Origin: Pseudomonas sp. NCCP-436
GTDB taxonomy: Bacteria > Pseudomonadota > Gammaproteobacteria > Pseudomonadales > Pseudomonadaceae
DNA length: 64,000 nucleotides
NCBI RefSeq assembly: GCF_019656335.1
Contig: NZ_BPLZ01000007.1
Coordinates: 150,239 to 214,238 of the forward strand
Reading direction: 5' to 3'
Below the pieces are notes generated by a model that saw nothing but the letters and a program-made list of their open reading frames with translations, ran no database searches and had not been told where the DNA came from. Positions 46,954-56,353 of the stretch are shown one piece after another (the stretch's first letter is position 1; every line of letters begins with the position of its first letter). Both the position numbers and the translations under genes were made by a program.

Positions 46954-48360
46954 TTAGACGCTGTAGTACAGGTCGTATTCGAGCGGGTGTACGAAGGTAC
47001 GTACTTTGATTTCTTCTTCGGCTTTGAGCTCGATGTAAGCATCGAGGAAGTCGTCGGAGAAAACGCCGCCTTTGGTCAGGAACGCACGGTCGGCGTCCAG
47101 CGCTTCCAGAGCTTCCTTCAGGCTGCCGCATACCTGCGGGATCAGCTTGGACTCTTCCGGCGGCAGGTCGTACAGGTTCTTGTCTGCGGCATCGCCCGGG
47201 TGGATCTTGTTCTGGATGCCGTCCAGACCAGCCATCAGCAGTGCAGCGAAGGCCAGGTAGGGGTTGGCAGCCGGATCCGGGAAGCGCGCCTCGATGCGGC
47301 GAGCCTTCGGGCTGGATACGTACGGGATGCGGATCGAAGCAGAACGGTTGCGAGCCGAGTAGGCCAGCATGACCGGTGCTTCGAAGCCCGGCACCAGACG
47401 CTTGTAGGAGTTGGTCGACGGGTTGGTCAGGGCGTTCAGTGCCTTGCCGTGCTTGATGATGCCGCCGATGAAGTACAGCGCGGTTTCGGACAGGCCGGCA
47501 TAGCCTTCACCAGAGAAGGTGTTCTTGCCGTCCTTGGAGATGGACATGTGCACGTGCATACCCGAACCGTTGTCGCCATACAGCGGTTTCGGCATGAAGG
47601 TGGCGGTTTTGCCGTAGGCATCAGCCACGTTGTGTACGCAGTATTTCAGGGTCTGAACTTCATCAGCCTTGGCAACCAGGGTGTTGAACTTCACGCCGAT
47701 TTCGTTTTGGCCAGCGGTGGCCACTTCGTGGTGGTGTACTTCGACGACCAGACCCATCTCTTCCATGGCGTTGCACATGGCGGTACGGATCTCGTGATCG
47801 TGATCGACCGGCGGAACCGGCACATAACCACCCTTGGCGGCAGGACGGTGGCCCTTGTTGCCGCCTTCAACGTCCTGGTCGGTCATCCAGGAGCCCTGCT
47901 CGGAGTAGATCTTGAACATCGAGCCGGAGATGTCGGATTTGAATTTGACCGCATCGAAAATGAAGAACTCGGGCTCCGGGCCAACGAATACGGTATCACC
48001 GATGCCGGTAGACTTCAGGTACTCCTCGGCGCGTTTGGCAATCGAACGCGGGTCGCGGTCGTAGCCCTGCATGGTGCTCGGCTCGATGACGTCGCAGACC
48101 AGAATCAGAGTCGGCTCTTCGGTAAAGGGATCCAGTACGGCAGTTTCGTCGACCGGCATCAGGATCATGTCGGAGGCTTCGATACCTTTCCAGCCGTGGA
48201 TGGACGAGCCGTCGAACATCTTGCCAGCTTCGAAGAAGTCCTCGTCGAGCGCATCACGGGCGGGCACCGTCATGTGGTGTTGCTTGCCCTTGGTGTCGGT
48301 GAAGCGCAGGTCGACCCACTTCACGTCGTGTTCTTTGATCAGTTGAACGGCCTTAGACAT
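46954..48360 (-). CDS. glnA: Glutamine synthetase, type I
   Basis: A 468-residue enzyme that condenses glutamate and ammonia with [20 protein letters not shown] near residue 50 (latch/Asp50 loop), [10 protein letters not shown] near residue 126 (metal Glu), [10 protein letters not shown] near residue 264, [12 protein letters not shown] near residue 335 and [17 protein letters not shown] near residue 355 are GS-I signatures. NLYDLPPEE near residue 396 holds the tyrosine that GlnE adenylylates. GGAGG sets the start at 48360. Expression is from a sigma-54/NtrC promoter visible upstream. Confidence 0.98.
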   Translation of the reverse strand: MSKAVQLIKEHDVKWVDLRFTDTKGKQHHMTVPARDALDEDFFEAGKMFDGSSIHGWKGIEASDMILMPVDETAVLDPFTEEPTLILVCDVIEPSTMQGYDRDPRSIAKRAEEYLKSTGIGDTVFVGPEPEFFIFDAVKFKSDISGSMFKIYSEQGSWMTDQDVEGGNKGHRPAAKGGYVPVPPVDHDHEIRTAMCNAMEEMGLVVEVHHHEVATAGQNEIGVKFNTLVAKADEVQTLKYCVHNVADAYGKTATFMPKPLYGDNGSGMHVHMSISKDGKNTFSGEGYAGLSETALYFIGGIIKHGKALNALTNPSTNSYKRLVPGFEAPVMLAYSARNRSASIRIPYVSSPKARRIEARFPDPAANPYLAFAALLMAGLDGIQNKIHPGDAADKNLYDLPPEESKLIPQVCGSLKEALEALDADRAFLTKGGVFSDDFLDAYIELKAEEEIKVRTFVHPLEYDLYYSV

Positions 48361-48456
48361 GTTGTCCTCCAGATGGAAAAGGCTCTTTCTCCGAGCCCCG
48401 AATGTGCGGTGAAGCCCGGCGGGATAGTCCGCCAGGGTGCCCTGCCTCACAAGGGA

Positions 48457-48471
48457 GCAAATTGCATGCCA
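48457..48471 (-). promoter_or_regulatory. Sigma-54 promoter of glnA
   Basis: On the minus strand, TGGCATGCAATTTGCT keeps TGGCA and TTGC with a 10-base GG-to-GC gap, one of the best sigma-54 matches in the window. The transcript would begin about 85 bases before the glnA start. Confidence 0.85.
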
Positions 48472-48543
48472 GCGCCCTTAATTGGGCGGAGGGCTCTGAA
48501 ATGCGGCCCTTTCACGGGGCATGACTTTTTATCTGGTCTTGCG

Positions 48544-48591
48544 TGCACCAATAGTGTGCTCTTTTTTGGTGCGAGGCATTGTTTTGGTGCG
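48544..48591. promoter_or_regulatory. Two NtrC binding sites upstream of glnA
   Basis: TGCACCAATAGTGTGCT (48544-48560) and GGCATTGTTTTGGTGCG (48575-48591) are 7-3-7 NtrC-type sites with one strong half each. Their centres are 31 bases apart, about three helical turns, and roughly 95 and 126 bases from the sigma-54 promoter. This is the classic paired enhancer layout. The rest of the gap (48361-48686) also contains TATAAT at 48638-48643, a likely -10 for the rightward thiI gene. Confidence 0.72.
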
Positions 48592-48686
48592 TTCTGGGTG
48601 TTTTAAGGATTTTGGTCAAAGGTTGAGCAGTTTCCGCTATAATTCGCGCCCCTGTTTTTTCGTCCCCTGGTGTGGGCGTCCATTTC

Positions 48687-50141
48687 ATGAAGCTGATCGT
48701 CAAAGTTTTCCCGGAAATCACCATCAAGAGCCGGCCGGTACGCAAGCAGTTTATTCGCCAGCTGGCGAAGAACATCCGCAGCGTATTGCGTGATCTCGAT
48801 CCCGAGTTGCAGGTGACGGGGGTCTGGGACAACCTCGAAGTGGAAACCCGCAAGGACGATCCGAAGCTGCTGGCGGAAATGACCGAGCGCCTGCGTTGTA
48901 CGCCCGGCATCGGTCTGTTCCTGGAAGTGAACGAATATCCGCTGGGTGACCTCGATGACATTACCGAGAAGGTCAAACGGCATTACGCCGAGCAGTTGCC
49001 GGGCAAGATTTTCGCCGTGCGCTGCAAGCGTGGCGGCAAGCACACTTTCACCTCCATCGAGGTAGAGCGCCATGTCGGCAGCCGCCTGCGTCAGGAATGT
49101 GCGGCCGCCGGCATCGATCTGAAGCACCCGGAAGTCGAGGTGCGTCTGGAAATTCGCGACCAGCGCCTGTTCGTGGTGCACAGCCGCCATGAAGGCCTCG
49201 GTGGCTACCCGCTGGGCTCGCTGGAGCAGACCCTGGTGCTGATGAGCGGCGGTTTCGATTCCACGGTGGCGGCCTACCAGATGATGCGTCGTGGTCTGGT
49301 GACCCATTTCTGCTTCTTCAATCTCGGCGGTCGTGCCCATGAACTGGGTGTGATGGAAGTGGCCCACTACCTGTGGAACAAGTTTGGTCGCAGCCAGCGC
49401 GTGCTGTTTATCAGTGTGCCGTTCGAGGAAGTGGTTGGCGAAATCCTGTCCAGGGTCGACAACAGCCAGATGGGCGTGATCTTAAAGCGCATGATGCTGC
49501 GCGCCGCCACCCGGGTGGCCGAGCGCCTGGAGATCGAAGCGCTGGTCACCGGCGAGGCGATCAGCCAGGTTTCCAGCCAGACCCTGACCAACCTGACGGT
49601 GATCGACTCGGCTACCGATATGCTGGTGTTGCGCCCGCTGGTCGCCAGCCACAAGCAGGACATCATCGACACGGCTACGCGTATCGGCACCGCCGAGTTC
49701 GCCAAGAATATGCCCGAATATTGCGGTGTCATTTCGGTCAACCCGACGACCCGTGCCCGTGGCTACCGTATCGAGAAGGAAGAGTCGAATTTCGACATGA
49801 CCATTCTCGACCGCGCCCTGGAGCGTGCTACCCAGTTGCCCATAGACAAGGTGATCGATGAGCTGGGCAAGGACGTGCAGGTGGAGGAAGTCCATGAGGC
49901 GCTGGCCGGGCAGATCGTGCTGGATATTCGCCATCCGGATGCCGCCGAGGACGATCCGCTGGAGCTTGACGGTATCGAGGTGCGCCAGTTGCCGTTTTAT
50001 GCGCTTAACAACAAGTTCAAGGAGCTGGACGAGAATCGCCAGTACCTGCTGTATTGCGACAAGGGCGTCATGAGCCGTCTGCATGCTCACCACTTGCTGA
50101 GCGAGGGGCATGCCAATGTGCGCGTTTATCGCCCGGCATAA
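48687..50141 (+). CDS. thiI: tRNA sulfurtransferase (4-thiouridine synthase) ThiI
   Basis: A 484-residue enzyme that makes s4U8 in tRNA and supplies sulfur for thiamine thiazole. The order is an N-terminal ferredoxin-like and THUMP region (residues 1-165), PP-loop ATPase [20 protein letters not shown] near residue 180, and a C-terminal rhodanese domain with the active Cys in [10 protein letters not shown] near residue 457. The preferred start is ATG 48687 ([15 protein letters not shown]); a GTG at 48672 is in frame. It is divergent from glnA. Confidence 0.96.
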   Translation: MKLIVKVFPEITIKSRPVRKQFIRQLAKNIRSVLRDLDPELQVTGVWDNLEVETRKDDPKLLAEMTERLRCTPGIGLFLEVNEYPLGDLDDITEKVKRHYAEQLPGKIFAVRCKRGGKHTFTSIEVERHVGSRLRQECAAAGIDLKHPEVEVRLEIRDQRLFVVHSRHEGLGGYPLGSLEQTLVLMSGGFDSTVAAYQMMRRGLVTHFCFFNLGGRAHELGVMEVAHYLWNKFGRSQRVLFISVPFEEVVGEILSRVDNSQMGVILKRMMLRAATRVAERLEIEALVTGEAISQVSSQTLTNLTVIDSATDMLVLRPLVASHKQDIIDTATRIGTAEFAKNMPEYCGVISVNPTTRARGYRIEKEESNFDMTILDRALERATQLPIDKVIDELGKDVQVEEVHEALAGQIVLDIRHPDAAEDDPLELDGIEVRQLPFYALNNKFKELDENRQYLLYCDKGVMSRLHAHHLLSEGHANVRVYRPA

Positions 50142-50301
50142 GCGTCCCGGCATGCACGGCGGCAGTATCCGCCACCGCCCTCCCGACGTACGGCGCGGTA
50201 CCGGCCGCGCTCATCGCCTGTAATAGCTGAACCGATCTTTTGCTTTTTCGTGCCGGACAGTCCGACGCTGCCCGGGCGAGCCAACCGACGAGACCACACC
50301 T

Positions 50302-52119
50302 GTGATCGAAAATCTGCGCAACATCGCCATCATCGCCCACGTTGACCATGGCAAGACCACTCTGGTCGACAAACTCCTGAAACTCTCCGGCACCCTCGAT
50401 CGCAAGGAAGCCGAGAATGAGCGCGTGATGGATTCCAACGATCAGGAACGTGAGCGCGGCATTACCATCCTGGCCAAAAACACCGCCATCAAGTGGGGCG
50501 ACTACCGCATCAACATCGTCGACACCCCCGGACACGCCGACTTCGGCGGCGAGGTGGAGCGTGTGATGTCCATGGTCGACTCCGTACTGCTGGTGGTCGA
50601 CGCCCAGGACGGCCCCATGCCGCAAACCCGCTTCGTGACCCAGAAGGCGTTCAAGGCCGGCCTGCGTCCGATCGTCGTGGTGAACAAGATCGACCGTCCG
50701 GGTGCGCGTCCTGACTGGGTTATCGATCAGATATTCGACCTGTTCGACAATCTCGGTGCCACCGACGAACAGCTGGACTTTCCGATCGTCTATGCCAGCG
50801 CTCTGAACGGCATCGCCGGTCTCGATCATGAAAACATGGACGACAACATGGACGCTCTGTTCCAGGCGATCATCGACCATGTGCCGGCCCCTGAGGTGGA
50901 TTCCGAGGGTCCGTTCCAGATGCAGATCTCCCAGCTGGACTACAACAGCTTCCTCGGTGTGATCGGCATTGGTCGCATCAAGCGCGGCCGGATCAAGGCC
51001 AACAGCCCGGTGGTGGCCATCGATGCCGAAGGCAACAAGCGTACCGGTCGTATCCTGAAGATCATGGGCCACCATGGTCTGCAGCGTGTGGAAGTGCCGG
51101 AAGCCGAGGCGGGTGACATCGTCTGCGTTTCCGGCATGGACGAGCTGTACATCTCCGACACCCTGTGTGATCCGGCCGCCGTCGAGGCGCTGCCGCCGCT
51201 GACCGTCGACCAGCCGACCGTGAGCATGACCTTCCAAGTCAACGACTCGCCGTTCGCCGGCCGCGAAGGCAAGTTCGTCACCAGCCGCAACATCAAGGAG
51301 CGCCTGGAGAAGGAGCTGCTGCACAATGTGGCGCTGCGCGTCGAGCAAGGCGACTCGCCCGAGAAGTTCAAGGTTTCCGGGCGTGGCGAGCTGCACCTGT
51401 CGGTACTGATCGAAACCATGCGCCGTGAAGGCTTCGAGCTGGCCGTGGGCCGTCCGGAAGTGGTGATCATCGAGAAGGACGGCGAGAAGCAGGAGCCGTA
51501 CGAGAGCGTCACCATCGACATCGAGGAGCAGCACCAGGGCCCGGTGATGGAGCAGATGGGGCTGCGCAAGGGCGACCTGACCAACATGATCCCTGATGGC
51601 AAGGGCCGCATCCGCCTCGAGTACACCATTCCGGCACGTGGTCTGATCGGCTTCCGCAACAACTTCCTGACCCTGACCTCGGGTACCGGCATCCTGACCT
51701 CGACCTTCAGCCACTACGGCCCGATCAAGGCCGGCGAAGTGACCAACCGTCAGAACGGCGTGCTGGTCTCCATGGCCACCGGTACCGCGCTGACCTACTC
51801 CCTGGAAACCCTGCAGGATCGCGGCAAGCTGTTCCTGTCCCCGGGCGACGAGGTCTACGAAGGCCAACTGGCCGGCATCCACAGCCGTGACAACGATCTG
51901 GTGATCAACCCGACCAAGGCCAAGAAGCTCGACAACATGCGCGCTTCCGGCAAGGACGAGACCATCCAGCTGACCCCGGCGCTGAAGTTCACCCTGGAGC
52001 AGGCGCTGGAGTTCATCGATGAGGACGAACTGGTCGAAGTCACGCCGAAGTCGATCCGTCTGCGCAAGAAGCTGCTGAGCGAGAATGACCGCAAGCGCTA
52101 TGAGCGCAGCAAGGTCTGA
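50302..52119 (+). CDS. typA: Translational GTPase TypA/BipA
   Basis: A 605-residue ribosome-associated GTPase of the EF-G superfamily, needed for ribosome assembly and stress or cold adaptation. [15 protein letters not shown] (G1) at residue 12, [11 protein letters not shown] (G2), [14 protein letters not shown] (G3) and [14 protein letters not shown] (G4) are visible. Domains II, III and V and the BipA-specific C-terminus follow. The GTG start encodes [13 protein letters not shown]; the ribosome site is weak. The 160-base gap after thiI shows no other feature. Confidence 0.97.
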   Translation: MIENLRNIAIIAHVDHGKTTLVDKLLKLSGTLDRKEAENERVMDSNDQERERGITILAKNTAIKWGDYRINIVDTPGHADFGGEVERVMSMVDSVLLVVDAQDGPMPQTRFVTQKAFKAGLRPIVVVNKIDRPGARPDWVIDQIFDLFDNLGATDEQLDFPIVYASALNGIAGLDHENMDDNMDALFQAIIDHVPAPEVDSEGPFQMQISQLDYNSFLGVIGIGRIKRGRIKANSPVVAIDAEGNKRTGRILKIMGHHGLQRVEVPEAEAGDIVCVSGMDELYISDTLCDPAAVEALPPLTVDQPTVSMTFQVNDSPFAGREGKFVTSRNIKERLEKELLHNVALRVEQGDSPEKFKVSGRGELHLSVLIETMRREGFELAVGRPEVVIIEKDGEKQEPYESVTIDIEEQHQGPVMEQMGLRKGDLTNMIPDGKGRIRLEYTIPARGLIGFRNNFLTLTSGTGILTSTFSHYGPIKAGEVTNRQNGVLVSMATGTALTYSLETLQDRGKLFLSPGDEVYEGQLAGIHSRDNDLVINPTKAKKLDNMRASGKDETIQLTPALKFTLEQALEFIDEDELVEVTPKSIRLRKKLLSENDRKRYERSKV

Positions 52120-52140
52120 GTTCTCTCAGGCAGAAATGAA

Positions 52141-52176
52141 AGCCCCGCCAGAGTGATCTGGCGGGGCTTCTGTTTT
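52141..52176. terminator. Terminator after typA
   Basis: AGCCCCGCCAGA (52141-52152), loop GTGA, TCTGGCGGGGCT (52157-52168): a perfect 12-base-pair stem followed by TCTGTTTTT. It separates typA from the convergent methyltransferase gene. Confidence 0.92.
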
Positions 52177-52187
52177 TAGGGGGGGCG

Positions 52188-52919
52188 TCATGCCCGGAGG
52201 CTGAGTTCGTAGGCGCAGAGGGTGACGCTGCTGGCCAGGTTGAGCGAGTCGATCAGGCCGCTGCCGGCGATGGTGAAGGGGGTCGCAGCGAGTTGCTGAA
52301 GGGCTTCGGCTGGCACGCCGCGGGCCTCGTTGCCGAAAAGGTAGCAGTCGAAATGGCCGAAGGCCGGATCCGGCAGGTGCGTACCCTGCATGTCGAGGCA
52401 GGCGATGCGCGGGTAACGGCGGGTCAGCGCGTCGAGGCTGACATCCTGTTCGAAGGGGGTGTGGAAAATCGCCCCCATACTGGCCCGCACCACCTTGGGG
52501 TTGAACGGGTCGACGCTGCCAGGGCTGAGCAGGCAGCGGAAGCCGCCGAACCAGGCCAGGCTGCGCAGGATGGTGCCGAGGTTGCCCGGGTCCTGCACCT
52601 CATGCAGGTAGATCGCCTTCTCCCCCGTCGCCGGCGCGCTGGCTGTCAGCGCCGCATTCGGCACGACCGCGATGATTCCTTGCGGGGTCTTGGTATCGGC
52701 GATCTGCGCCATCTGCCGCTCACTGATCAAGCGGGTATGGAACGGGCTTGGCCAGTGCTCATAGGTGCTGGTGACATAGAGCTCGCTGCGCGTGAGCAAC
52801 GGATTGTCCTGCGCGGCCTTTTGCAGTTCCAGCACCAGATGCTCGCCCTCGACCAGGAAGTGGCCGAGCTGCTCGCGGTGCTTCTTCTGCTGCAGCTTTT
52901 TGATGTCGTCGAGTTTCAT
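52188..52919 (-). CDS. TrmH/SpoU family RNA 2'-O-methyltransferase
   Basis: A 243-residue SPOUT methyltransferase. An N-terminal substrate-binding region (GHFLVEGEHLVLEL) precedes the knot domain with the three SpoU motifs: LHEVQDPGNLGTILRSLAWFG near residue 105, CYLFGNEARGVPAE near residue 192 and SLNLASSVTLCAYEL near the end. The family methylates tRNA G18 or 23S rRNA positions; the target here cannot be chosen from sequence. It overlaps the FAD protein gene by one base (TGATG). Confidence 0.9.
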   Translation of the reverse strand: MKLDDIKKLQQKKHREQLGHFLVEGEHLVLELQKAAQDNPLLTRSELYVTSTYEHWPSPFHTRLISERQMAQIADTKTPQGIIAVVPNAALTASAPATGEKAIYLHEVQDPGNLGTILRSLAWFGGFRCLLSPGSVDPFNPKVVRASMGAIFHTPFEQDVSLDALTRRYPRIACLDMQGTHLPDPAFGHFDCYLFGNEARGVPAEALQQLAATPFTIAGSGLIDSLNLASSVTLCAYELSLRA

Positions 52920-54541
52920 CAGTGGGCGGCCTGGCTGGCGAGTATCGACTTGGCCACCGCCTCGGCGACGCGGATGCCATCTACCCCGGCCGAGAGAATC
53001 CCGCCGGCATAGCCGGCGCCTTCGCCGGCCGGGTACAGGCCGCGCAGGTTCAGGCTTTGCAGGGTCTCGTTGTCACGGGTGATGCGCACTGGCGAAGAAG
53101 TGCGGGTTTCGATGCCGGTAAGCACCGCATCCTCGCGGTCGAAGCCTCGGATCTGTCTGCCGAAGGCCGGCAGCGCCTCGCGAATCGCTTCGATAACATC
53201 CGCCGGCAGCGAGGGTGCCAGGTCTCCCAGGCGTACGCCTGGCTTGTAGGACGGCAGCACCTCGCCGAACTCGCTGGACGGTACGCCCCGTATGAAGTCG
53301 CCGACCAGTTGTCCCGGAGCGCAGTAGTCGCTGCCGCCGAGGATGAAGGCGTTGGACTCCAGACGCTCCTGCAACTCGACGCCTGCCAGCGGGCCGCCCG
53401 GGAAGTCCTGCTCAGGGCTGATGCCGACCACGATGCCGGCGTTTGCATTACGCTCGTTGCGCGAATACTGGCTCATGCCGTTGGTAACCACGCGCTGCGG
53501 CTCGGAGGTGGCGGCGACCACGGTGCCGCCCGGGCACATGCAGAAGCTGTAGACGGCGCGGCCGTTGCGGGCATGATGCACCAGTTTGTAATCCGCTGCG
53601 CCAAGGGCCGGGTGACCGGCGTACTTGCCCAGACGGGCCTGGTCGATAAGGCTCTGCGGGTGCTCAATGCGAAAGCCGATGGCGAAGGGCTTGGCCTCGA
53701 TGTGCACCTGCCGCCGTTGCAGCATGCGGAAGGTGTCGCGGGAGCTGTGTCCGAGAGCCAGGATCACGTGGCGGCTGTGCAACTGTTCGCCGCTTTCCAG
53801 TACCACGCCGTGCAACTGGTCGCCTTCGATCAGCAGGTCGGTGACCTTGCTCTCGAAGCGTACCTCGCCGCCCAGGGCGATGATTTCCTCGCGCATCGCG
53901 GCGACCACGCCGGTCAGACGGAAGGTGCCGATATGTGGCTTGCTGACATAGAGGATCTCTTCCGGTGCACCAGCGCGGACGAACTCGCTCATGACCTTGC
54001 GACCGTAGAACTTCGGATCCTTGATCTGGCTGTACAGCTTGCCGTCGGAGAACAGCCCGGCTCCGCCTTCGCCGAACTGCACGTTGGATTCGGGGGTCAG
54101 CACCTTCTTGCGCCACAGTGCCCAGGTGTCCTTGGTGCGTCGGCGCACGTCCTTGCCGCGCTCCAGTACGATGGGGCGAAAGCCCATCTGCGCCAGCAGC
54201 AGGGCAGCGAATAGCCCGCAGGGTCCGAGGCCGACCACTATCGGCCGCTCGTTCAGCCCTGCTGGAGCCTGGGCCACCGGATAATAATGTGTATCCGGTG
54301 CCGGGCGCACATGCTTGTCGCCGGCAAGGCGAGCCAGTACTGCAGCCTCGTCACGTACCTCAACATCAAGGATGTAGATAAACAGGATCACGCTGTTCTT
54401 CTTGCGGGCATCGTAGCTGCGCTTGAAGATCTGCAAGCCGAGCAGATCCGTGTCGCTGATCTGCAAGCGCCGGACGACGGCCTGGCGCAGTTCGTCGGCA
54501 CTGTGATCGAGGGGCAGGGCGAGTTCGGTGATGCGAATCAT
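52919..54541 (-). CDS. NAD(P)/FAD-dependent oxidoreductase of unknown substrate
   Basis: A 540-residue flavoprotein of the group of large uncharacterised FAD dehydrogenases. A roughly 95-residue N-terminal domain (LALPLDHSADELRQAVVRRL ... KKNSVILFIYILDVEV) precedes the Rossmann motif PIVVGLGPCGLFAALLLAQMG near residue 100. FSDGKLYSQIKD near residue 157 is characteristic. FCMCPGGTVVAATSE near residue 335 is another family motif, and GLYPAGEGAGYAGGILSAGVDG near the end binds FAD. The reaction is unknown. AGGATC supports the start at 54541; the frame is open to 54844 without support. Confidence 0.88.
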   Translation of the reverse strand: MIRITELALPLDHSADELRQAVVRRLQISDTDLLGLQIFKRSYDARKKNSVILFIYILDVEVRDEAAVLARLAGDKHVRPAPDTHYYPVAQAPAGLNERPIVVGLGPCGLFAALLLAQMGFRPIVLERGKDVRRRTKDTWALWRKKVLTPESNVQFGEGGAGLFSDGKLYSQIKDPKFYGRKVMSEFVRAGAPEEILYVSKPHIGTFRLTGVVAAMREEIIALGGEVRFESKVTDLLIEGDQLHGVVLESGEQLHSRHVILALGHSSRDTFRMLQRRQVHIEAKPFAIGFRIEHPQSLIDQARLGKYAGHPALGAADYKLVHHARNGRAVYSFCMCPGGTVVAATSEPQRVVTNGMSQYSRNERNANAGIVVGISPEQDFPGGPLAGVELQERLESNAFILGGSDYCAPGQLVGDFIRGVPSSEFGEVLPSYKPGVRLGDLAPSLPADVIEAIREALPAFGRQIRGFDREDAVLTGIETRTSSPVRITRDNETLQSLNLRGLYPAGEGAGYAGGILSAGVDGIRVAEAVAKSILASQAAH

Positions 54542-54802
54542 GGCGTGATCCTGGCCGGTCTGTCCGGCAGAGGAGAATGAGGGGAACCGGCAATTGTACC
54601 TGCCGGCCGTAGTACTGTCAGGGGCGGATGCTGGATTTCGTATGGCCGGGGCTGGGGATGGGCTTATAATTGCGGCAATTTGGCAGCCGATGACCTTATC
54701 TGGACGCTGCGGCCGGTGGCTCAGGCGGTTGATGTCGGCCATAGGCCTGTTCCTGGCCCGCGTTCTGGGCTGCCCTTCACCCGATTCTGGCGCAAGGTTC
54801 CG

Positions 54803-55423
54803 ATGAAACGCTCGAAAAGCAGCAGTCGCTGGCTGAATGAACACGTTAATGACCCCTATGTGAAGCAGGCGCAGAAGGACGGCTACCGTTCGCGCGCGGC
54901 CTACAAGCTGATCGAGCTTAACGAGAAGGATCGCCTGATCCGCCCGGGCATGTTGCTGATGGATCTTGGCTCGGCGCCCGGTGGCTGGTCACAGATCGCC
55001 GGGCGGCTGGTGGGCAGCGAAGGGCGGGTGATCGCCAGCGACATTCTGCCGATGGATTCGCTGGACAATGTCGATTTCATCCAGGGCGACTTCACCGACG
55101 ACAAGGTATTCCAGCGCATCTTGGAGGTGCTCGATGACCGTCAGCCTGATCTGATCATCTCTGACATCGCACCCAATATCAGCGGTGTTGCCGCCGCTGA
55201 TCAGGCCTCGTCGATGTACCTGGTCGAGCTGGTGCTGGACATGGCGCGGCAGGTGCTCAAGCCGGGCGGCAACCTGGTCGCCAAGGTATTCCAGGGCGAA
55301 GGTTCCGACGAATACCTGCGTGACGTGCGCACCTCATTCGAGAAGGTGGTGGTGCGCAAGCCGGCTGCCTCGCGCCCGCGTTCGCGTGAGGTGTACGTGG
55401 TGGCCAAGGGCTTTCGCGACTGA
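54803..55423 (+). CDS. rlmE: 23S rRNA (uridine(2552)-2'-O)-methyltransferase
   Basis: A 206-residue FtsJ/RrmJ methyltransferase that modifies U2552 in the ribosomal A loop. [30 protein letters not shown] is the N-terminal signature. [16 protein letters not shown] near residue 50 binds SAM, and the catalytic K-D-K-E tetrad includes Lys in SRAAYKL, Asp in LIISDIAPN and Lys in [11 protein letters not shown]. In most gammaproteobacteria rlmE precedes ftsH; here ftsH is absent. A TATAAT at 54665-54670 may be its -10. The rest of the 261-base upstream gap shows no other feature. Confidence 0.94.
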   Translation: MKRSKSSSRWLNEHVNDPYVKQAQKDGYRSRAAYKLIELNEKDRLIRPGMLLMDLGSAPGGWSQIAGRLVGSEGRVIASDILPMDSLDNVDFIQGDFTDDKVFQRILEVLDDRQPDLIISDIAPNISGVAAADQASSMYLVELVLDMARQVLKPGGNLVAKVFQGEGSDEYLRDVRTSFEKVVVRKPAASRPRSREVYVVAKGFRD

Positions 55424-55439
55424 GCGTAAACCGCTGTCT

Positions 55440-56057
55440 TTAGTGATACCAGCGTTCGGCGTAGGAGAAGGTCGGCAGCGATAGTTTCCAGCGGATGGCT
55501 ACCAGGCGCAGAGCCAGGCCGCTGCTGAAGGAAGCGAGCAGGTTGATGTCGTGATCGACACCCAGATGCATAAGGCCCAGGTAAAGCAGAGCGACCAGCA
55601 GCGAGACGCTGGCGTAGAGCTCCTGGCGTAGTACCTGTGGAGTGCGGCTGCAGAGAATGTCGCGCAGGATGCCGCCGAAAATGCCGGTGATGATCCCGGC
55701 CATCACCACCACTACGGTGGGGTAGTTCAGGCGCAGCGCCACATCACAGCCGATTACCGTGAAGGCGATCAGCCCCATGGCGTCGAGCAGCAGGAACAGG
55801 TTTTTCAGGCGGTGCATGACGCGGGCGATCAGCATCGTCAGCAAACCGGCGGCGATCACCGTGTAGATGTAGGGCGGATGTTGAGTCCAGTTGATCGGGT
55901 AGTTGGCCAGCAGGATGTCGCGTACGGTACCGCCACCTAAGGCGGTGATGAAGGCGATGAGGGAAACCCCGAACATGTCCATATTGCGGCGGCCGGCGGC
56001 AAGCGCACCGGACATGGCTTCGGCGGTAATTGCTATCAGATAGACGTAGAGCAGCAC
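55440..56057 (-). CDS. UPF0126/TRIC-family membrane protein, putative glycine transporter
   Basis: A 205-residue integral membrane protein made of two UPF0126 repeats. Each has a glycine-rich turn followed by Arg-Asp: ITALGGGTVRDILL near residue 38 and ITGIFGGILRDILC near residue 123. Seven transmembrane helices are expected, as in trimeric TRIC-type channels. The Pfam family is now named glycine transporter. A tandem glycine riboswitch directly upstream supports a role in glycine traffic. The start is GTG 56057 with AGGA eight bases before. It is the nearest neighbour of gbcA. Confidence 0.87.
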   Translation of the reverse strand: MLLYVYLIAITAEAMSGALAAGRRNMDMFGVSLIAFITALGGGTVRDILLANYPINWTQHPPYIYTVIAAGLLTMLIARVMHRLKNLFLLLDAMGLIAFTVIGCDVALRLNYPTVVVVMAGIITGIFGGILRDILCSRTPQVLRQELYASVSLLVALLYLGLMHLGVDHDINLLASFSSGLALRLVAIRWKLSLPTFSYAERWYH

Positions 56058-56077
56058 ACAGAATTCCTGCGTTCGGG

Positions 56078-56258
56078 TGCCTCTCCCTCTGTCCTGTTAC
56101 CTGAGAGTTTGTGCAGCGTGCCGGCTGCTTGCCCCTTCGGTGGCTGCTCTGGGCAGCGTCTCTCCAGTTGGCATGATGATGGCTCGCAGTGCGGGTGCCT
56201 GAGCGATTATGGGAGTTTGCGCCGTCGGCGGAGGCGGTGCCTCTCTCTCCTGCGAGGG
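56078..56258 (-). promoter_or_regulatory. Tandem glycine riboswitch
   Basis: On the minus strand, aptamer 1 opens with CTCGCAGGAGAG and includes CCGCCGACGGCGCAAACTCC and CGCTCAGGCACC; its P1 pairs CTCGCA (56256-56251) with TGCGAG (56188-56183). Aptamer 2 begins CTGGAGAG (near 56166) and includes CACCGAAGGGGCAAG, AAACTCTCAGG and GGACAGAGGG (to about 56082). These are the conserved blocks of the two-aptamer glycine riboswitch. It ends about 15 bases before the Shine-Dalgarno of the UPF0126 gene and has no T-run terminator, so control may act on translation. Confidence 0.9.
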
Positions 56259-56264
56259 ACGCGG

Positions 56265-56270
56265 ATTATA
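56265..56270 (-). promoter_or_regulatory. Likely -10 box of the riboswitch transcript
   Basis: TATAAT on the minus strand lies about 7 bases before the first riboswitch stem. I see no good -35 at the right distance. Confidence 0.55.
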
Positions 56271-56353
56271 CGCGGAATCCGGCCAATGGCCAGTCGAGCT
56301 GACGAAGCAATGGGGAAAGGCCGGCGGCGCGCAGCCGCCGGCTCGTGGCAGCC

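Noticed and set aside
46678..48606. 642-residue plus-strand frame across glnA
   Set aside because: It is the antisense shadow of glutamine synthetase and has no recognisable motif or ribosome site.
50068..51882. 604-residue minus-strand frame across typA
   Set aside because: It mirrors the typA codons; typA is unmistakable on the other strand.
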